This document shows positions 43,443 through 52,588 of a stretch of 64,000 nt of DNA, one piece after another. The stretch spans positions 1 through 64,000 of the forward strand of contig DATBZF010000093.1 in NCBI GenBank assembly GCA_036513315.1, written 5' to 3'. The translations under genes were made by a program, and so were the position numbers. The notes beneath the pieces are model-generated. The model searched no databases. It saw only the letters and a list, made by a program, of their open reading frames with translations, and was not told the origin of the DNA. The stretch's first letter is position 1; the number at the start of each line of letters is the position of its first letter. This stretch comes from Roseiarcus sp036513315 (GTDB lineage Bacteria; Pseudomonadota; Alphaproteobacteria; Rhizobiales; Beijerinckiaceae).

Positions 43443-45791
43443 GTGTCGGCCGCCTTTCGAAATCCGATAGTCCGCGCGCTCGACGACGTCGATCTGCGGC
43501 CGTCCGCCGGAAATCGATCGGTCGAAGGGCGCGTCTATGCCGAACAACTCGACGTGTCGTTGCGTCTGGCGCCGTTCGCCGTCCTGTCCGCGCTCATCGA
43601 CGTCCTGCTGCACGCGACGGCCTTCTGGAGCAGCGGTCAGCATCTCTATCTCTCCGTTCTGACAGTCGCGACGGTCGGCCTTTCAGTCTTCTCGTTAACG
43701 ATCTGCTGGGGCGCGCGGCGACGCGGTAAATCGGCGGAGCGGAATGCGCGGGACGTCGACCTGCTGGTCGCTGTTGCGATCGGCTTCGGCATATTGCTCA
43801 CATCGTTGCCAGTGATGCTGTTCGTCAGCGCCGACCCCAATTATCGGTTGCTGATCGCCTGTTCCGACACCGGGCTTATCGCGATCGGCCTCAGCGTCTT
43901 CGCCGTTCGACGGGCGGCGATGTTCTTTACGGGCAGCCTCATCGTCGGCTCATTCTACACGCTGGCGACGACGCACGACCCGTTCTACATCCTGATCGCG
44001 ATGTTGCTGGCGCTCTACACGTTCTTCATATTTTCGACGATCGTGCATCTCAGCAACGATCTGCTCGTTCGCATCATTTCGGAAATCAAGGTCGAGCAGC
44101 AGAAGGATGTCATCAGTCTTTTGCTGTTCGAATTCGAAGAGAATGCGAGCGATTGGATTTGGGAGATCGATCTGGATGGACGAATCCGCAACCCATCCGC
44201 GCGCCTCGCGCAGATATCGGGCAAAAGCGCCGCGCAGCTTGACGGCATGAAGCTGTCCGCCGTGCTGGACCCCGACGAGAGCCGGATAAAATCGGCCGCG
44301 ATCGATGAATTGCTGTTGAAGCCGATCGCCAAGAGGGCGACATTCCGTGATTGCCTGTTGCCGGTAAAAATCGCCGGGGAAGTCCGATGGTGGTCGCTGA
44401 CCGGCAAGGCGGTCTTCGATTCCAATCGGCGTTTCAGCGGTTATCGCGGCGTCGGGTCCGACGTGACGGCGGCCAAGCTCGCCGAGGAACGGCTGTCCTA
44501 TCTCGCCCGCTTCGACGCGCTAACCGATTTGCCGAACCGAACCTTGTTCCAGGATCGGCTCCAGGAAACCATGGCCAATGCCCGGCCGGGAGAATCGAGG
44601 TTCGCGGTTCTGTGCCTCGATCTGGACGAGTTCAAATATGTCAACGACACGTTCGGGCACGCGATCGGCGATCGTCTTCTGGCGGAAGTCGCGCGGCGAT
44701 TGAAGACCTGCGTCGCCAGCAGCGATGTGGTTGCGCGGCTTTCGGGCGATGAGTTCGCCATTCTCGCGTTCGGCGACGCGAAGGAGCGCTCGGCTGATAT
44801 AGCCGAGCGGATCGTCGCGGCGATCGCGGAGCCGATGGAAGTCGAAGGCATCAAGATCAGCCTTCACGTCAGTATCGGCATCGCGGTGGCGCCGAGCGAA
44901 AACGCCACCGACATCATGCGCCGCGCCGATCTTGCCTTGTATCGGGCCAAGAACGAAGGCCGAAACGGTTATCGCTTTTTCGACGCGGAAATGGACGCCA
45001 AGGTCGAGACGCGGCGCGCGCTCGCCGCCGATCTGCGCGGCGCTCTCGCGCGCGGCGAGTTCGTCTTGCACTATCAGCCGATTGTCGCCGCGCAAAACCT
45101 CAAAACAATGGGATTTGAAGCGCTGCTTCGGTGGCGCCACCCGACCCTCGGCCTGGTGCCGCCATCGACCTTTGTCCCGATCGCCGAGGAAAACGCCTGT
45201 ATCGTGGCGATGGGCGAATGGGTCATTCGCGAAGCCTGCCGCGTCGCTGCGACCTGGCCGCACGACATTGGCGTCGCCGTCAATTTGTCGCCAATCCAGC
45301 TACGCTATTCCGACCTCTGCGCGATTGTCGACAGCGCGCTTGCCGACAGCGGTCTGGCCGCGCACCGGCTTGAGCTGGAAATCACCGAGTCGATGCTGCT
45401 CGAAGCGAACGTCAAACTGGTGAAGGTGCTCAGACGGTTGCAGAAGATGGGCGTTCGGCTGGCGCTGGACGATTTCGGCACCGGCTATTCCAGCTTGAGC
45501 TACCTTCGCAACATGCCGTTCAACAAGATCAAGATCGATCGTTCGTTCGTTCAGGGTCTGCCCAACGACAAGGGCGCCCTTGCGATCGTTCGCGCGGTCA
45601 TCGGCCTTGGAGGCAGCCTGGATATGGAGATCACCGCGGAAGGCGTTGAAACTCATGAACAGCTCGCCAGTCTGCGGCGCGAGGGCTGCGAACTCGTGCA
45701 GGGCTATCTTTTCAGCGCGGCGAAGCCTGACGGCCAGCTCGCGGAGCTGATGAGTTTCGGCGGCAAGACGGTGGCCGGGCAGGCCGCCTGA
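43443..45791 (+). CDS. Membrane PAS-GGDEF-EAL cyclic-di-GMP protein
   Basis: A 782-residue protein. Five to six membrane helices (about residues 35-205) are followed by a PAS-like domain (about 220-345, NASDWIWEIDLDGRIR), a GGDEF domain (about 350-505) and an EAL domain (about 520-770). The GGDEF active site reads RLSGDEFAI, so the first glycine is serine; activity may be reduced or kept. The EAL domain has GFEALLRW, NLSPIQ, ELEITES and DDFGTGYSS with its metal ligands intact, so phosphodiesterase activity is likely. The start is GTG at 43443 or TTG just before it. Confidence 0.9.
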   Translation: MSAAFRNPIVRALDDVDLRPSAGNRSVEGRVYAEQLDVSLRLAPFAVLSALIDVLLHATAFWSSGQHLYLSVLTVATVGLSVFSLTICWGARRRGKSAERNARDVDLLVAVAIGFGILLTSLPVMLFVSADPNYRLLIACSDTGLIAIGLSVFAVRRAAMFFTGSLIVGSFYTLATTHDPFYILIAMLLALYTFFIFSTIVHLSNDLLVRIISEIKVEQQKDVISLLLFEFEENASDWIWEIDLDGRIRNPSARLAQISGKSAAQLDGMKLSAVLDPDESRIKSAAIDELLLKPIAKRATFRDCLLPVKIAGEVRWWSLTGKAVFDSNRRFSGYRGVGSDVTAAKLAEERLSYLARFDALTDLPNRTLFQDRLQETMANARPGESRFAVLCLDLDEFKYVNDTFGHAIGDRLLAEVARRLKTCVASSDVVARLSGDEFAILAFGDAKERSADIAERIVAAIAEPMEVEGIKISLHVSIGIAVAPSENATDIMRRADLALYRAKNEGRNGYRFFDAEMDAKVETRRALAADLRGALARGEFVLHYQPIVAAQNLKTMGFEALLRWRHPTLGLVPPSTFVPIAEENACIVAMGEWVIREACRVAATWPHDIGVAVNLSPIQLRYSDLCAIVDSALADSGLAAHRLELEITESMLLEANVKLVKVLRRLQKMGVRLALDDFGTGYSSLSYLRNMPFNKIKIDRSFVQGLPNDKGALAIVRAVIGLGGSLDMEITAEGVETHEQLASLRREGCELVQGYLFSAAKPDGQLAELMSFGGKTVAGQAA

Positions 45792-45829
45792 ACCGCTCAG
45801 GCCGGCGGCGTTTCTTCCGCCCGCGCTGT

Positions 45830-47596
45830 TCATGGGGCATCGCCCATCTGCGATTGTTTGGGCAAATAGGGGGCGAAGCCGCGCAGCATCTCGCCCGGTA
45901 TGTCCAGCGGATGATAATCATGGATGTCGACGAACATCAGCGTCTGCGCGCCGCTGCCGAGCAATCCCTGCGCGGCGCCGCCATGGATCTCATGATCGAG
46001 GGTGACGAATTTCCTGTTGAGGCTGGCGACGCGAATGCGGACTGTGATCGGTTCGAATTCGCGCGCCTCGCGCCGGAAATTGTGTTTGAACGAACGCGTG
46101 AGAATGTAAAAGCGAGTCGTCTTGATGTCGAAATCCGGTATGCAGACGTTGAAGAACAATTCGCGCGCCTTGCCGACCCAACGTACGTAATTGGCGAAGT
46201 AGATGTTGCCGACCGAATTGGTGTCGTCGTAGGTCGGCATCAATTGCATGACGAACCATTGTCCGTCGAATCCATGCGATGAAACGACGTCCAGCGCCGC
46301 CGTGGCGACCCTCACGGGCGGCGCATCGGAAAATTCCACGACGGCTCGTCGGTCGCCGTTGGGTTGCGGCGCGATAAAGTCGATAATCGCCGGCGCCGCG
46401 CCGATCAGCCCGACAAGGGGCGAAAGCGACAGGAAGAGGGGCGTTGGCGGCAAATAGCCCAACACGAAAATGATCGCCGCCGCGCAGCCGATCAAGAAAC
46501 AAAGCACCGGATCATAGATTCGCCGACCGCCGAGCACTTCGCAGACCAGGCATGCCGCGGAACTGACGAACAGCGTCGCGAAAGGCAGCATCAGATAGAT
46601 CAGCGACAGATTGGCGCGATGAGCCGCTGCGGCGACGAATGTCGCCCCTGCGATCAGCCATAACGGCGAGGATGCGACGCCGGGAGGAATCAGCGCCAGC
46701 ACAGCGCTGACGCTGCGCGACTGCTTCGTCGCGAGAAACCAGCGCGTCGCATTGTAAGAGCTGTCTAGGGTGGTTCCTAGCGCGAGCGTCGTCCAGACCG
46801 CATAAGCGCCGCCGACCCCGAGCAGGCCGGCCGGCAAATGCGCCGATGCGAAAGACACCGCGCCTTCGGCGCCGGGCAACCCGTCGGCGGAAATGACGAT
46901 CCCGCCTTTTCCGGCGGCGGCGGCGAGCAACGCATTGAGCGACAGCAGGCCGAAAAACAAAACCGCGCCGACCGCATAGGCGAGGCCAACCGAGCCGCCT
47001 TCGCGCTGGATCGCGGCGGCCCGCTGCCATTGCTGAATGTCCAGCCAAGGCCCGAGCAAAAAGCCGACCAATGTCGGAATGACGAGACCATAGAAGCGAC
47101 TGTCGAAGGAAGCCAATGGAACCGTCCAGGCGTCCTTTGAGTCGGTGAGGGCGAAAAGCGACAGCGCGCCGGCGACGAGCGCTACGGCAAGCGCCGCGAC
47201 ATGCAGCCTTTTGATGCCGGTCAATGTCAGACTATGGCCGATCGCACTGGCGCCGAGGAGGAACAGAGCGACTCCGATCGCCGCGCCCTCGCCGTACATC
47301 GGCGCCCAGAAATAGGCCACGAAGCCGAAGATCGTGATCGCGACGCAGGCGAATTGAAACAGCAGAATCACGCCGCCGTAGGAATCCTCGAACGACTTGA
47401 CGATCATATCGGGCGATGATTTCGCGCGTCCGACGATCCAACCGAAGAGCCCGAGGCCCAGCGCATTGGGTACGGCAAAACCGACAAAGCCGAGCCAACC
47501 GTAAGTCAGAGTGACGTGGATGCTGTAGAAAAAACCTAGCCCCCACAACCAAGAGAGCGCAATGGTTGGCGCCCAAACTAGAGAACGGAGGTTCAT
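45830..47596 (-). CDS. Multi-pass permease fused to a C-terminal hotdog thioesterase
   Basis: A 588-residue protein with two very different parts. Residues about 5-410 form some 11-12 hydrophobic helices; the segment GPWLDIQQWQRAAAIQ followed by a long helix resembles sodium:solute symporter (SSF) proteins. Residues about 450-558 are a 4HBT-like hotdog domain: MPTYDDTNSVGNIYFANYVR, then RSFKHNFRREAREFEP and VTLDHEIHG. The DDTN-x-VGN motif recalls enediyne-type (CalE7/DynE7) thioesterases, by memory only. An acyl-thioester hydrolase tethered to a transporter would act at the inner membrane face. I chose ATG at 47596; a TTG at 47638 would add 14 residues. It is convergent with the GGDEF-EAL gene. 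Confidence 0.8.
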   Translation of the reverse strand: MNLRSLVWAPTIALSWLWGLGFFYSIHVTLTYGWLGFVGFAVPNALGLGLFGWIVGRAKSSPDMIVKSFEDSYGGVILLFQFACVAITIFGFVAYFWAPMYGEGAAIGVALFLLGASAIGHSLTLTGIKRLHVAALAVALVAGALSLFALTDSKDAWTVPLASFDSRFYGLVIPTLVGFLLGPWLDIQQWQRAAAIQREGGSVGLAYAVGAVLFFGLLSLNALLAAAAGKGGIVISADGLPGAEGAVSFASAHLPAGLLGVGGAYAVWTTLALGTTLDSSYNATRWFLATKQSRSVSAVLALIPPGVASSPLWLIAGATFVAAAAHRANLSLIYLMLPFATLFVSSAACLVCEVLGGRRIYDPVLCFLIGCAAAIIFVLGYLPPTPLFLSLSPLVGLIGAAPAIIDFIAPQPNGDRRAVVEFSDAPPVRVATAALDVVSSHGFDGQWFVMQLMPTYDDTNSVGNIYFANYVRWVGKARELFFNVCIPDFDIKTTRFYILTRSFKHNFRREAREFEPITVRIRVASLNRKFVTLDHEIHGGAAQGLLGSGAQTLMFVDIHDYHPLDIPGEMLRGFAPYLPKQSQMGDAP

Positions 47597-47704
47597 TAAG
47601 CTCGATTTCCGGTTGCGGTCGGATGCCCGCTTACTCAAAACGCCGTCGGCGCCCCGCCAATGGCGCGATGCGCGTGGGGGCGGCGCAATCTACGGGCGCT
47701 AATG

Positions 47705-47723
47705 TTACCGTTTAGTTTACCGT
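47705..47723. repeat. Direct repeat TTACCGT, period 12
   Basis: TTACCGT occurs at 47705-47711 and 47717-47723, so the copies lie on nearly the same face of the helix. They lie about 110 bases upstream of the permease-thioesterase start, inside a 395-base spacer (47597-47991) with no gene. A regulator site is possible; nothing else stands out in the spacer. Confidence 0.35.
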
Positions 47724-47991
47724 CGCAACGAAACTGGCATGCAGATTGGCACAGATGGGGACCTAACACCCGCGCCCGCAATTTTATTCGTACCGGCGGT
47801 ATGCGCGGCGCCGATTTGACGGCGGAGAATCCGACGGCTCGGTTCGACGATGAATGCGAGAGCGCGATCATTTCAATTGGCGCCACGGGCGCCGCATGGC
47901 GAGCCCTTCTCCCAATCGCCTTGGACAGGACGCCAATCGCGAATAATGTCGCCTCGATCCGGCGCGAAGGTTCGTGCGAGCGGGAGGGGGC

Positions 47992-48759
47992 ATGACGACA
48001 ATATGGATTTCTCTGGCGGCCGCGGTTCTGACTCTCATCTTCGGAATCATCGGGCTGCTGCTGCAAAAGGTGTTGCCTGAACCGCATACCAGCGATCGTT
48101 CGCTCGCCATGATCGGCGCGATCGTCGGTCTGTTCTCGCTGTTGCTGGCTCTTGTGCTGGGGACGCTGATCGGCAATTCCTTCGCCTTTTACTCGACCCA
48201 GAAATCCGAACTGGAGACCTTCGCCTCCCGCATGGTCCAGCTTGATCTTGCGCTCGCCGAATATGGGCCCGAGACGGCGCCGGCGCGGGTCAAAATGAAA
48301 AGCACGCTCGAAAACATCCACGAGATGTTCTGGGGAAAGGACTCGTCAAAGTTCGACCCTGAGAGTCTCAAGGTCTCCGCTGCGTTGGCCCATTTGCGCG
48401 GTATGGACGAATATATCGCCAGCCTCAATCCACAGACGCCGGCGCAACGGCAGTTCGCGGCCGCGGCGGGCGTCGACGCCAGCTTGATCGAGCAGACCCG
48501 AATATTGATATCGCTGCAATTGGCGAGCCCGATTTCCTGGCCGCTGCTGGTCGTCGTGATTTTCTGGGCGCTCATTCTCTTCTGCGGCTTTGGCCTGCTC
48601 TCGCGCCTCAACGCCACCACCATCGTCGCGCTCGGCTTTGGCGCTTTCGCGGTGGGGACGGCGATATTCCTTATCCTCGAACTCAGCGAGCCCTTCACCG
48701 GCCTGTTCCGCCTGCCGCCCGGCGCCATCGAACAGATGCTCGACGTGGTGGGGAAATAA
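47992..48759 (+). CDS. DUF4239 membrane protein (bestrophin-like)
   Basis: A 255-residue protein with two N-terminal helices (about 4-26 and 40-62) and two or three C-terminal helices (about 180-240). The end reads FLILELSEPFTGLFRLPP, typical of DUF4239, a family distantly related to bestrophin channels. Its middle part (70-170) is soluble and helical. The ATG at 47992 follows GAGGGGG. It is followed after 12 bases by a DUF6314 gene, probably one operon. Confidence 0.85.
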   Translation: MTTIWISLAAAVLTLIFGIIGLLLQKVLPEPHTSDRSLAMIGAIVGLFSLLLALVLGTLIGNSFAFYSTQKSELETFASRMVQLDLALAEYGPETAPARVKMKSTLENIHEMFWGKDSSKFDPESLKVSAALAHLRGMDEYIASLNPQTPAQRQFAAAAGVDASLIEQTRILISLQLASPISWPLLVVVIFWALILFCGFGLLSRLNATTIVALGFGAFAVGTAIFLILELSEPFTGLFRLPPGAIEQMLDVVGK

Positions 48760-48771
48760 AGCGAGCCCCGC

Positions 48772-49221
48772 ATGAGCGAGCGCTCACTCGAGACATTGCT
48801 TGAAGGCTTGGCGGGACGCTGGGCGATCACGCGCGCATTCGAAGGCGAAGGCGCGCTGGCGGTGGGCGTGGCGTCGCTACGCCCCGACGGCGCGGAAACG
48901 CTGGCCTATCGAGAGACGTCCCAGCTCACCTTGTCGGACGGGCGCGTCCTGCAAGCCTACCGCAATTATCGCTACCGATTTGTCGACGAACGGATTGAGA
49001 TCCACTTCGACGATGGTCCCGACAAAGGACGATTATTCGTCCGACTCGCCTTCGCGCAAGGGCGGAGCAAACAGGCCGAAGCGTTTGATATTCATCATTG
49101 CGGCGACGATGCCTACCGCGTTCTCTTTCGTCTCAATCTGCCGTCCTCGTTTGAGACCGAGATTGTGGTTTCGGGGCCGAGGAAGAACTATCGCGCGCTC
49201 AGTCGGTACAGCAGGATGTGA
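48772..49221 (+). CDS. DUF6314 family protein
   Basis: A 149-residue beta-rich protein with the DUF6314 pattern: LAGRWAITRAFEGEGALAVG, LAYRETSQLTLSDGRV, YRNYRYRF, then the HHCGDDAYRVLFRL segment and a final YRALSRYSR. The fold is probably lipocalin-like; function is unknown. It lies 12 bases after the DUF4239 gene. Confidence 0.87.
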   Translation: MSERSLETLLEGLAGRWAITRAFEGEGALAVGVASLRPDGAETLAYRETSQLTLSDGRVLQAYRNYRYRFVDERIEIHFDDGPDKGRLFVRLAFAQGRSKQAEAFDIHHCGDDAYRVLFRLNLPSSFETEIVVSGPRKNYRALSRYSRM

Positions 49222-49261
49222 GGCGGCCGGCGATCCTTACCCGCTTGCGGGTTGTCCGGGG

Positions 49262-49426
49262 AAAACGAAAAGTTGCAGAATCGGAGATGTAATTAGGTTG
49301 TGCACTACCCTTCGACGTCATGGCCGGGCTTGTCCCGGCCATCCACGCGGCGCCGTTGCAAACAACTTTTGAGGTTGGTGATGGCTTCTGGGCGTGGATG
49401 CCCGGCACAAGGCCGGGCATGACGTG
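49262..49426 (-). repeat. Dispersed palindromic repeat, complete unit D
   Basis: The most complete copy of the family. The core (49316-49424) has left arm CGTCATGGCCGGGCTTGTCC and right arm ending GGCCGGGCATGACG, with about 40 bases between. Read on the minus strand it matches unit C at 19.2 kb, including a tail of about 55 bases on one side (49262-49315 here). It fills most of the space between the DUF6314 gene and the carbamoyltransferase gene. No protein is encoded. Confidence 0.8.
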
Positions 49427-49508
49427 CTAGGGTTCCAAAAGGCGGAGTGCTGCAGCCTAATTCTGTTCCCCGGACAGCCCTGCGCTTGCGGCGTAGGGAT
49501 CGCATGAG

Positions 49509-51254
49509 TTAGCCGCGCGCGGCTGCGCTGTCTTTGCCGTCCTTTTCGATCAGAAAGCCGCCAAGCGCCAGCGCGTCCAGCGGCGTCGAGAAAAACGTCC
49601 GCAACGCGTCGATCGGCGTGCAGACGATCGGCTCGGCCTCGTGGTTGAAGGATGTATTGAGCAGGGCGGCGACGCCGGTCGCCTCGCCAAACTTGCCGAT
49701 GAGATCGGCATAACGCGGGTCGACGCTTTCATGCACCGTCTGCGGACGCAGAGTGCCGTCGACGTGAACGGTGGCGGGAATGGCGGCGGCTGCTTCCCCG
49801 GTGGCGCGATGGGCGACGATCATGAAGTCGGCCGGGCCGGAATGACCCATGAATCTCGGCGCCGACTCATCGAGAATGCTTGGGGCCAGCGGGCGCCACA
49901 TTTCGCGGCGCTTGATGTCCCGATTGATGCGGTCCCGGCTGGCGACGTCGCGGGGATCGGCCAAAATGCTGCGACGCCCCAGGGCGCGCGGACCGCCTTC
50001 CGCCGGTCCCTGGAACCAACCGACGATTCTGCCGCCGGCGAGCGCGCGCGCGGCGTGATCGGCGATCGCGTCGCCGTGGTGCGTATGAGGGATGTGAAGG
50101 GCCTTCAGGGTGGCGGCGATGTCGGCATCGGTGAAAGCCGGACCCCAGGCGGTGGAGTCGATCCGTCGGCCGGGCAGCGACAGGCGTCCGGCGCGCCGCG
50201 CGCATTCCAACGCCGCGCCGATGGCGACGCCGGCGTCGCCGGCGACAGGTTGAACGAACAATTCCTGGGCGCCGCCGTCGCGAAAGAGAACGCCGTTCGA
50301 CGAGCAATTCAAGCCGACGCCGCCGGCGATGCAAAGCCGAGCGCTGCCAGCCTCTTTCATCGCCGCTTTCGCTAATTCGAGAAGACGCTGGTCGAGCGTC
50401 GATTGCGCGGAAGCAGCGAAATTGGCGTGGTCCGGCGTGAATTCCGTCACCGTGGTCATGTGGCCGGAGCCGGGATCATAACGCCGCGCTATGCGATGGC
50501 GAGGCACGCCGAGTTCGGTGAACGCCTTGCCATAGGCCTGTTTAAGCAGGCGGTAATAGGGCATGTGATCGCTCTCGGCGCTCCAGGCCGGCGCATCGAC
50601 AAGGCCGTAGGGCGCGAGATCGAGGAGATAGCCATCGCCATCGGCGCGCAGGAAATCGAGGTCGTAGACGGGTTTGCCATAGCCGGCCAAACCCATCAGC
50701 TTGCCGGAACTCGTCCAGTCGCCAAGGCCGATATGTTCGGCGACCGTCTCGTAAAACCAGCCGAGCGACTGGGTGTAGGGATATTGCCTGATGAGCTTCA
50801 GGCCGCCAGGGCCGCCCTTGTAGAGGCTGGTGGCCGCGCCGTCGCCAGCGCCGTCGACGATCATCACCGCGGCGTCAGAAAATCCGGAGGGATAGAAGGC
50901 GGAGGCGGCATGGGCGAGATGATGTTCGACAATCGTCAGCCGCGCGGGCGTATAGCCTCCGAAATAGTCGGGGTTCAGAAGCTCCTTGATGAGCTCGCTG
51001 TCGGTGACATATTCAGCCAGGGCAGGCCATCGCGGATGCCAGCCGACGGCGATTTCGTCGACTTCACGCAGGGTAATGCCGGCTTTGGCGAGGCACCAGG
51101 CGGCCGATTGCGCGCAGGAGCGATAGTCCTTGCTGTGCTTGCGCCGGGTGAGGCGCTCCTCCTCGACAAAAGCCACAATAGCGCCATCGGGACCGACGAG
51201 GCAAGCCGACGCGTCATGGTAATAGGGGCCGCCAAGGCCCAATATATAGCCCAT
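49509..51254 (-). CDS. NodU/TobZ-type carbamoyltransferase
   Basis: A 581-residue enzyme of the NodU/CmcH family, which makes carbamoyl-adenylate and moves the carbamoyl group to a sugar or antibiotic hydroxyl. The N-terminal Kae1-like domain has the iron-binding histidines in HHLAHAAS (His111, His115) and the ASKHA motif AVMIVDGAGDG. GGVGLNCSSNG and the C-terminal domain segment FQGPAEGGPRALGRRS are present. No sugar or antibiotic biosynthesis gene is next to it, so the acceptor is unknown. Homologues are also common in operons for capsules or glycans. Confidence 0.92.
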   Translation of the reverse strand: MGYILGLGGPYYHDASACLVGPDGAIVAFVEEERLTRRKHSKDYRSCAQSAAWCLAKAGITLREVDEIAVGWHPRWPALAEYVTDSELIKELLNPDYFGGYTPARLTIVEHHLAHAASAFYPSGFSDAAVMIVDGAGDGAATSLYKGGPGGLKLIRQYPYTQSLGWFYETVAEHIGLGDWTSSGKLMGLAGYGKPVYDLDFLRADGDGYLLDLAPYGLVDAPAWSAESDHMPYYRLLKQAYGKAFTELGVPRHRIARRYDPGSGHMTTVTEFTPDHANFAASAQSTLDQRLLELAKAAMKEAGSARLCIAGGVGLNCSSNGVLFRDGGAQELFVQPVAGDAGVAIGAALECARRAGRLSLPGRRIDSTAWGPAFTDADIAATLKALHIPHTHHGDAIADHAARALAGGRIVGWFQGPAEGGPRALGRRSILADPRDVASRDRINRDIKRREMWRPLAPSILDESAPRFMGHSGPADFMIVAHRATGEAAAAIPATVHVDGTLRPQTVHESVDPRYADLIGKFGEATGVAALLNTSFNHEAEPIVCTPIDALRTFFSTPLDALALGGFLIEKDGKDSAAARG

Positions 51255-51592
51255 TTAAATGACCTCGAATTTGGCTGGAACGGATTGGCGTCGCACGCCC
51301 GCCAGCGCATCTTTTATTCGGCGCTCAACCGTCAGGCTGGACCGGGTTCATGCAACCCGGCGCCGACGCGGCCCGTTCAGGCAATCGCAAAAGCAACCGC
51401 GGGCCCAATTCCCGCGCCGCTTTGCGTCTCAGAAATTATATAGGCGCCCACCAGAAAGAAACGATGGGCGGCACGGCTTAATTTCGCGCCCGTGGGGGCT
51501 GGCGCCGTCCGACACAGCGGCGCCGATAGCGACTGCGCGCGCCGCCGGTCCAAAAGAGGGCGCGCGCCGCGCCGGCAGAGGGGCGAGCCTGC
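51255..51592. other. Gene-free spacer between two minus-strand genes
   Basis: These 338 bases lie between the orphan binding-protein gene and the carbamoyltransferase gene. The frames that stay open are short and have no support. GC-rich inverted stretches near 51555-51590 may form a weak hairpin, but there is no T-run. The carbamoyltransferase promoter should lie here; I cannot place it. Confidence 0.35.
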
Positions 51593-52588
51593 CTATTTCG
51601 GCCTCAGGTCGACGCCGACGCCCTTATTGATGAATTTCGAGGTGTAGGACTTCTTCCAATCGGTATCGGCCTTGACCAGGCCGGTTTTCACCATCTTGTC
51701 GAAGAAGTCCTTCACCCGCTCTTCCTTCATCGCGCCGATGCCTAAGGTGTATGTATCCCCGGAATCGACGATGCCATATTCCTTCATCTTGGCGATCGAG
51801 AAGGCGATCTGTTCGTCCGTCATTTCGGGATTGTCTTTCTTGATCGCCTCATTGGCTTTTTTATTGTCGCCATAGAGATAATGATACCAGCCGACCGCTG
51901 AGGCATCGACGAAACGCTGCACGACGTCGGGGTTCTTGTCGACATATTCGCGCCGCGCCTCGATCAGCGTCGCATAGGTGGAATAGCCGTAATCGGCGAG
52001 CAGGAAGACATTGGGCTTGAAGCCGCCCTGCTTTTCCACCTCGAACGGCTCCGAGGTCACATAGCCCTGCTGGATCGAATCCTTGAGGGTGATGAACGGC
52101 GCCGAGTTGAATACGTAGGGTTTGACGTTTTCATCCTTGAAGCCCCAGGCGAGCCGCATCCAGGCATAGAAGGAGGCGATCGCGCCCTGGCTGACAAAAG
52201 CGGTCGCCTTGGGCAGATCAGTCCATTTGTCCAGGCCGACGCCCGGGTGCGACATGAAAATCTGCGGATCTTTCTGGAAATCGGCGGCGACCGCGATGGT
52301 CGGGATATTCTGTTCAACGGACAGAAAATCGCCGAGCATGTCGCCGCCCATGAAGAATTCGATCTTGCCGGCGAGCAAGAGCATGCCGCCGTTCGATTGC
52401 GGGCCGCCCTGAAGCACGGTGACGTCGAGCCCGTATTTTTCGTAAGTGCCGTCAGCGACAGCCTGGTAATAGCCTCCAGCCTCTGGATCGGCGAGCCAAT
52501 TGGTGCCGAATGTCACCTTATCGAGCGCCAATGCGGGCCCGGAAACAAAGACGAAGCCCGCCACAGCGGCCGATACGGCAATGCGCAT
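51593..52588 (-). CDS. Orphan NMT1/THI5-like substrate-binding protein
   Basis: A 331-residue exported protein with signal peptide MRIAVSAAVAGFVFVSGPALA. The mature part shows the NMT1-like pattern: VTFGTNWLADPEAGGYYQAV, YEKYGLDVTVLQGGPQ and IEFFMGGDML. Related ABC binding proteins carry thiamine precursors, taurine or similar small molecules. The ATG at 52588 has GGGGAG upstream; the frame extends to 52666 but with a basic non-signal stretch. No permease or ATPase gene lies nearby, so its transporter must be elsewhere. Confidence 0.88.
   Translation of the reverse strand: MRIAVSAAVAGFVFVSGPALALDKVTFGTNWLADPEAGGYYQAVADGTYEKYGLDVTVLQGGPQSNGGMLLLAGKIEFFMGGDMLGDFLSVEQNIPTIAVAADFQKDPQIFMSHPGVGLDKWTDLPKATAFVSQGAIASFYAWMRLAWGFKDENVKPYVFNSAPFITLKDSIQQGYVTSEPFEVEKQGGFKPNVFLLADYGYSTYATLIEARREYVDKNPDVVQRFVDASAVGWYHYLYGDNKKANEAIKKDNPEMTDEQIAFSIAKMKEYGIVDSGDTYTLGIGAMKEERVKDFFDKMVKTGLVKADTDWKKSYTSKFINKGVGVDLRPK

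Noticed and set aside
48189..48830. 213-codon minus-strand frame over the DUF4239 gene
   Set aside because: Ser/Arg-rich shadow opposite a membrane protein with clear hydrophobic helices.
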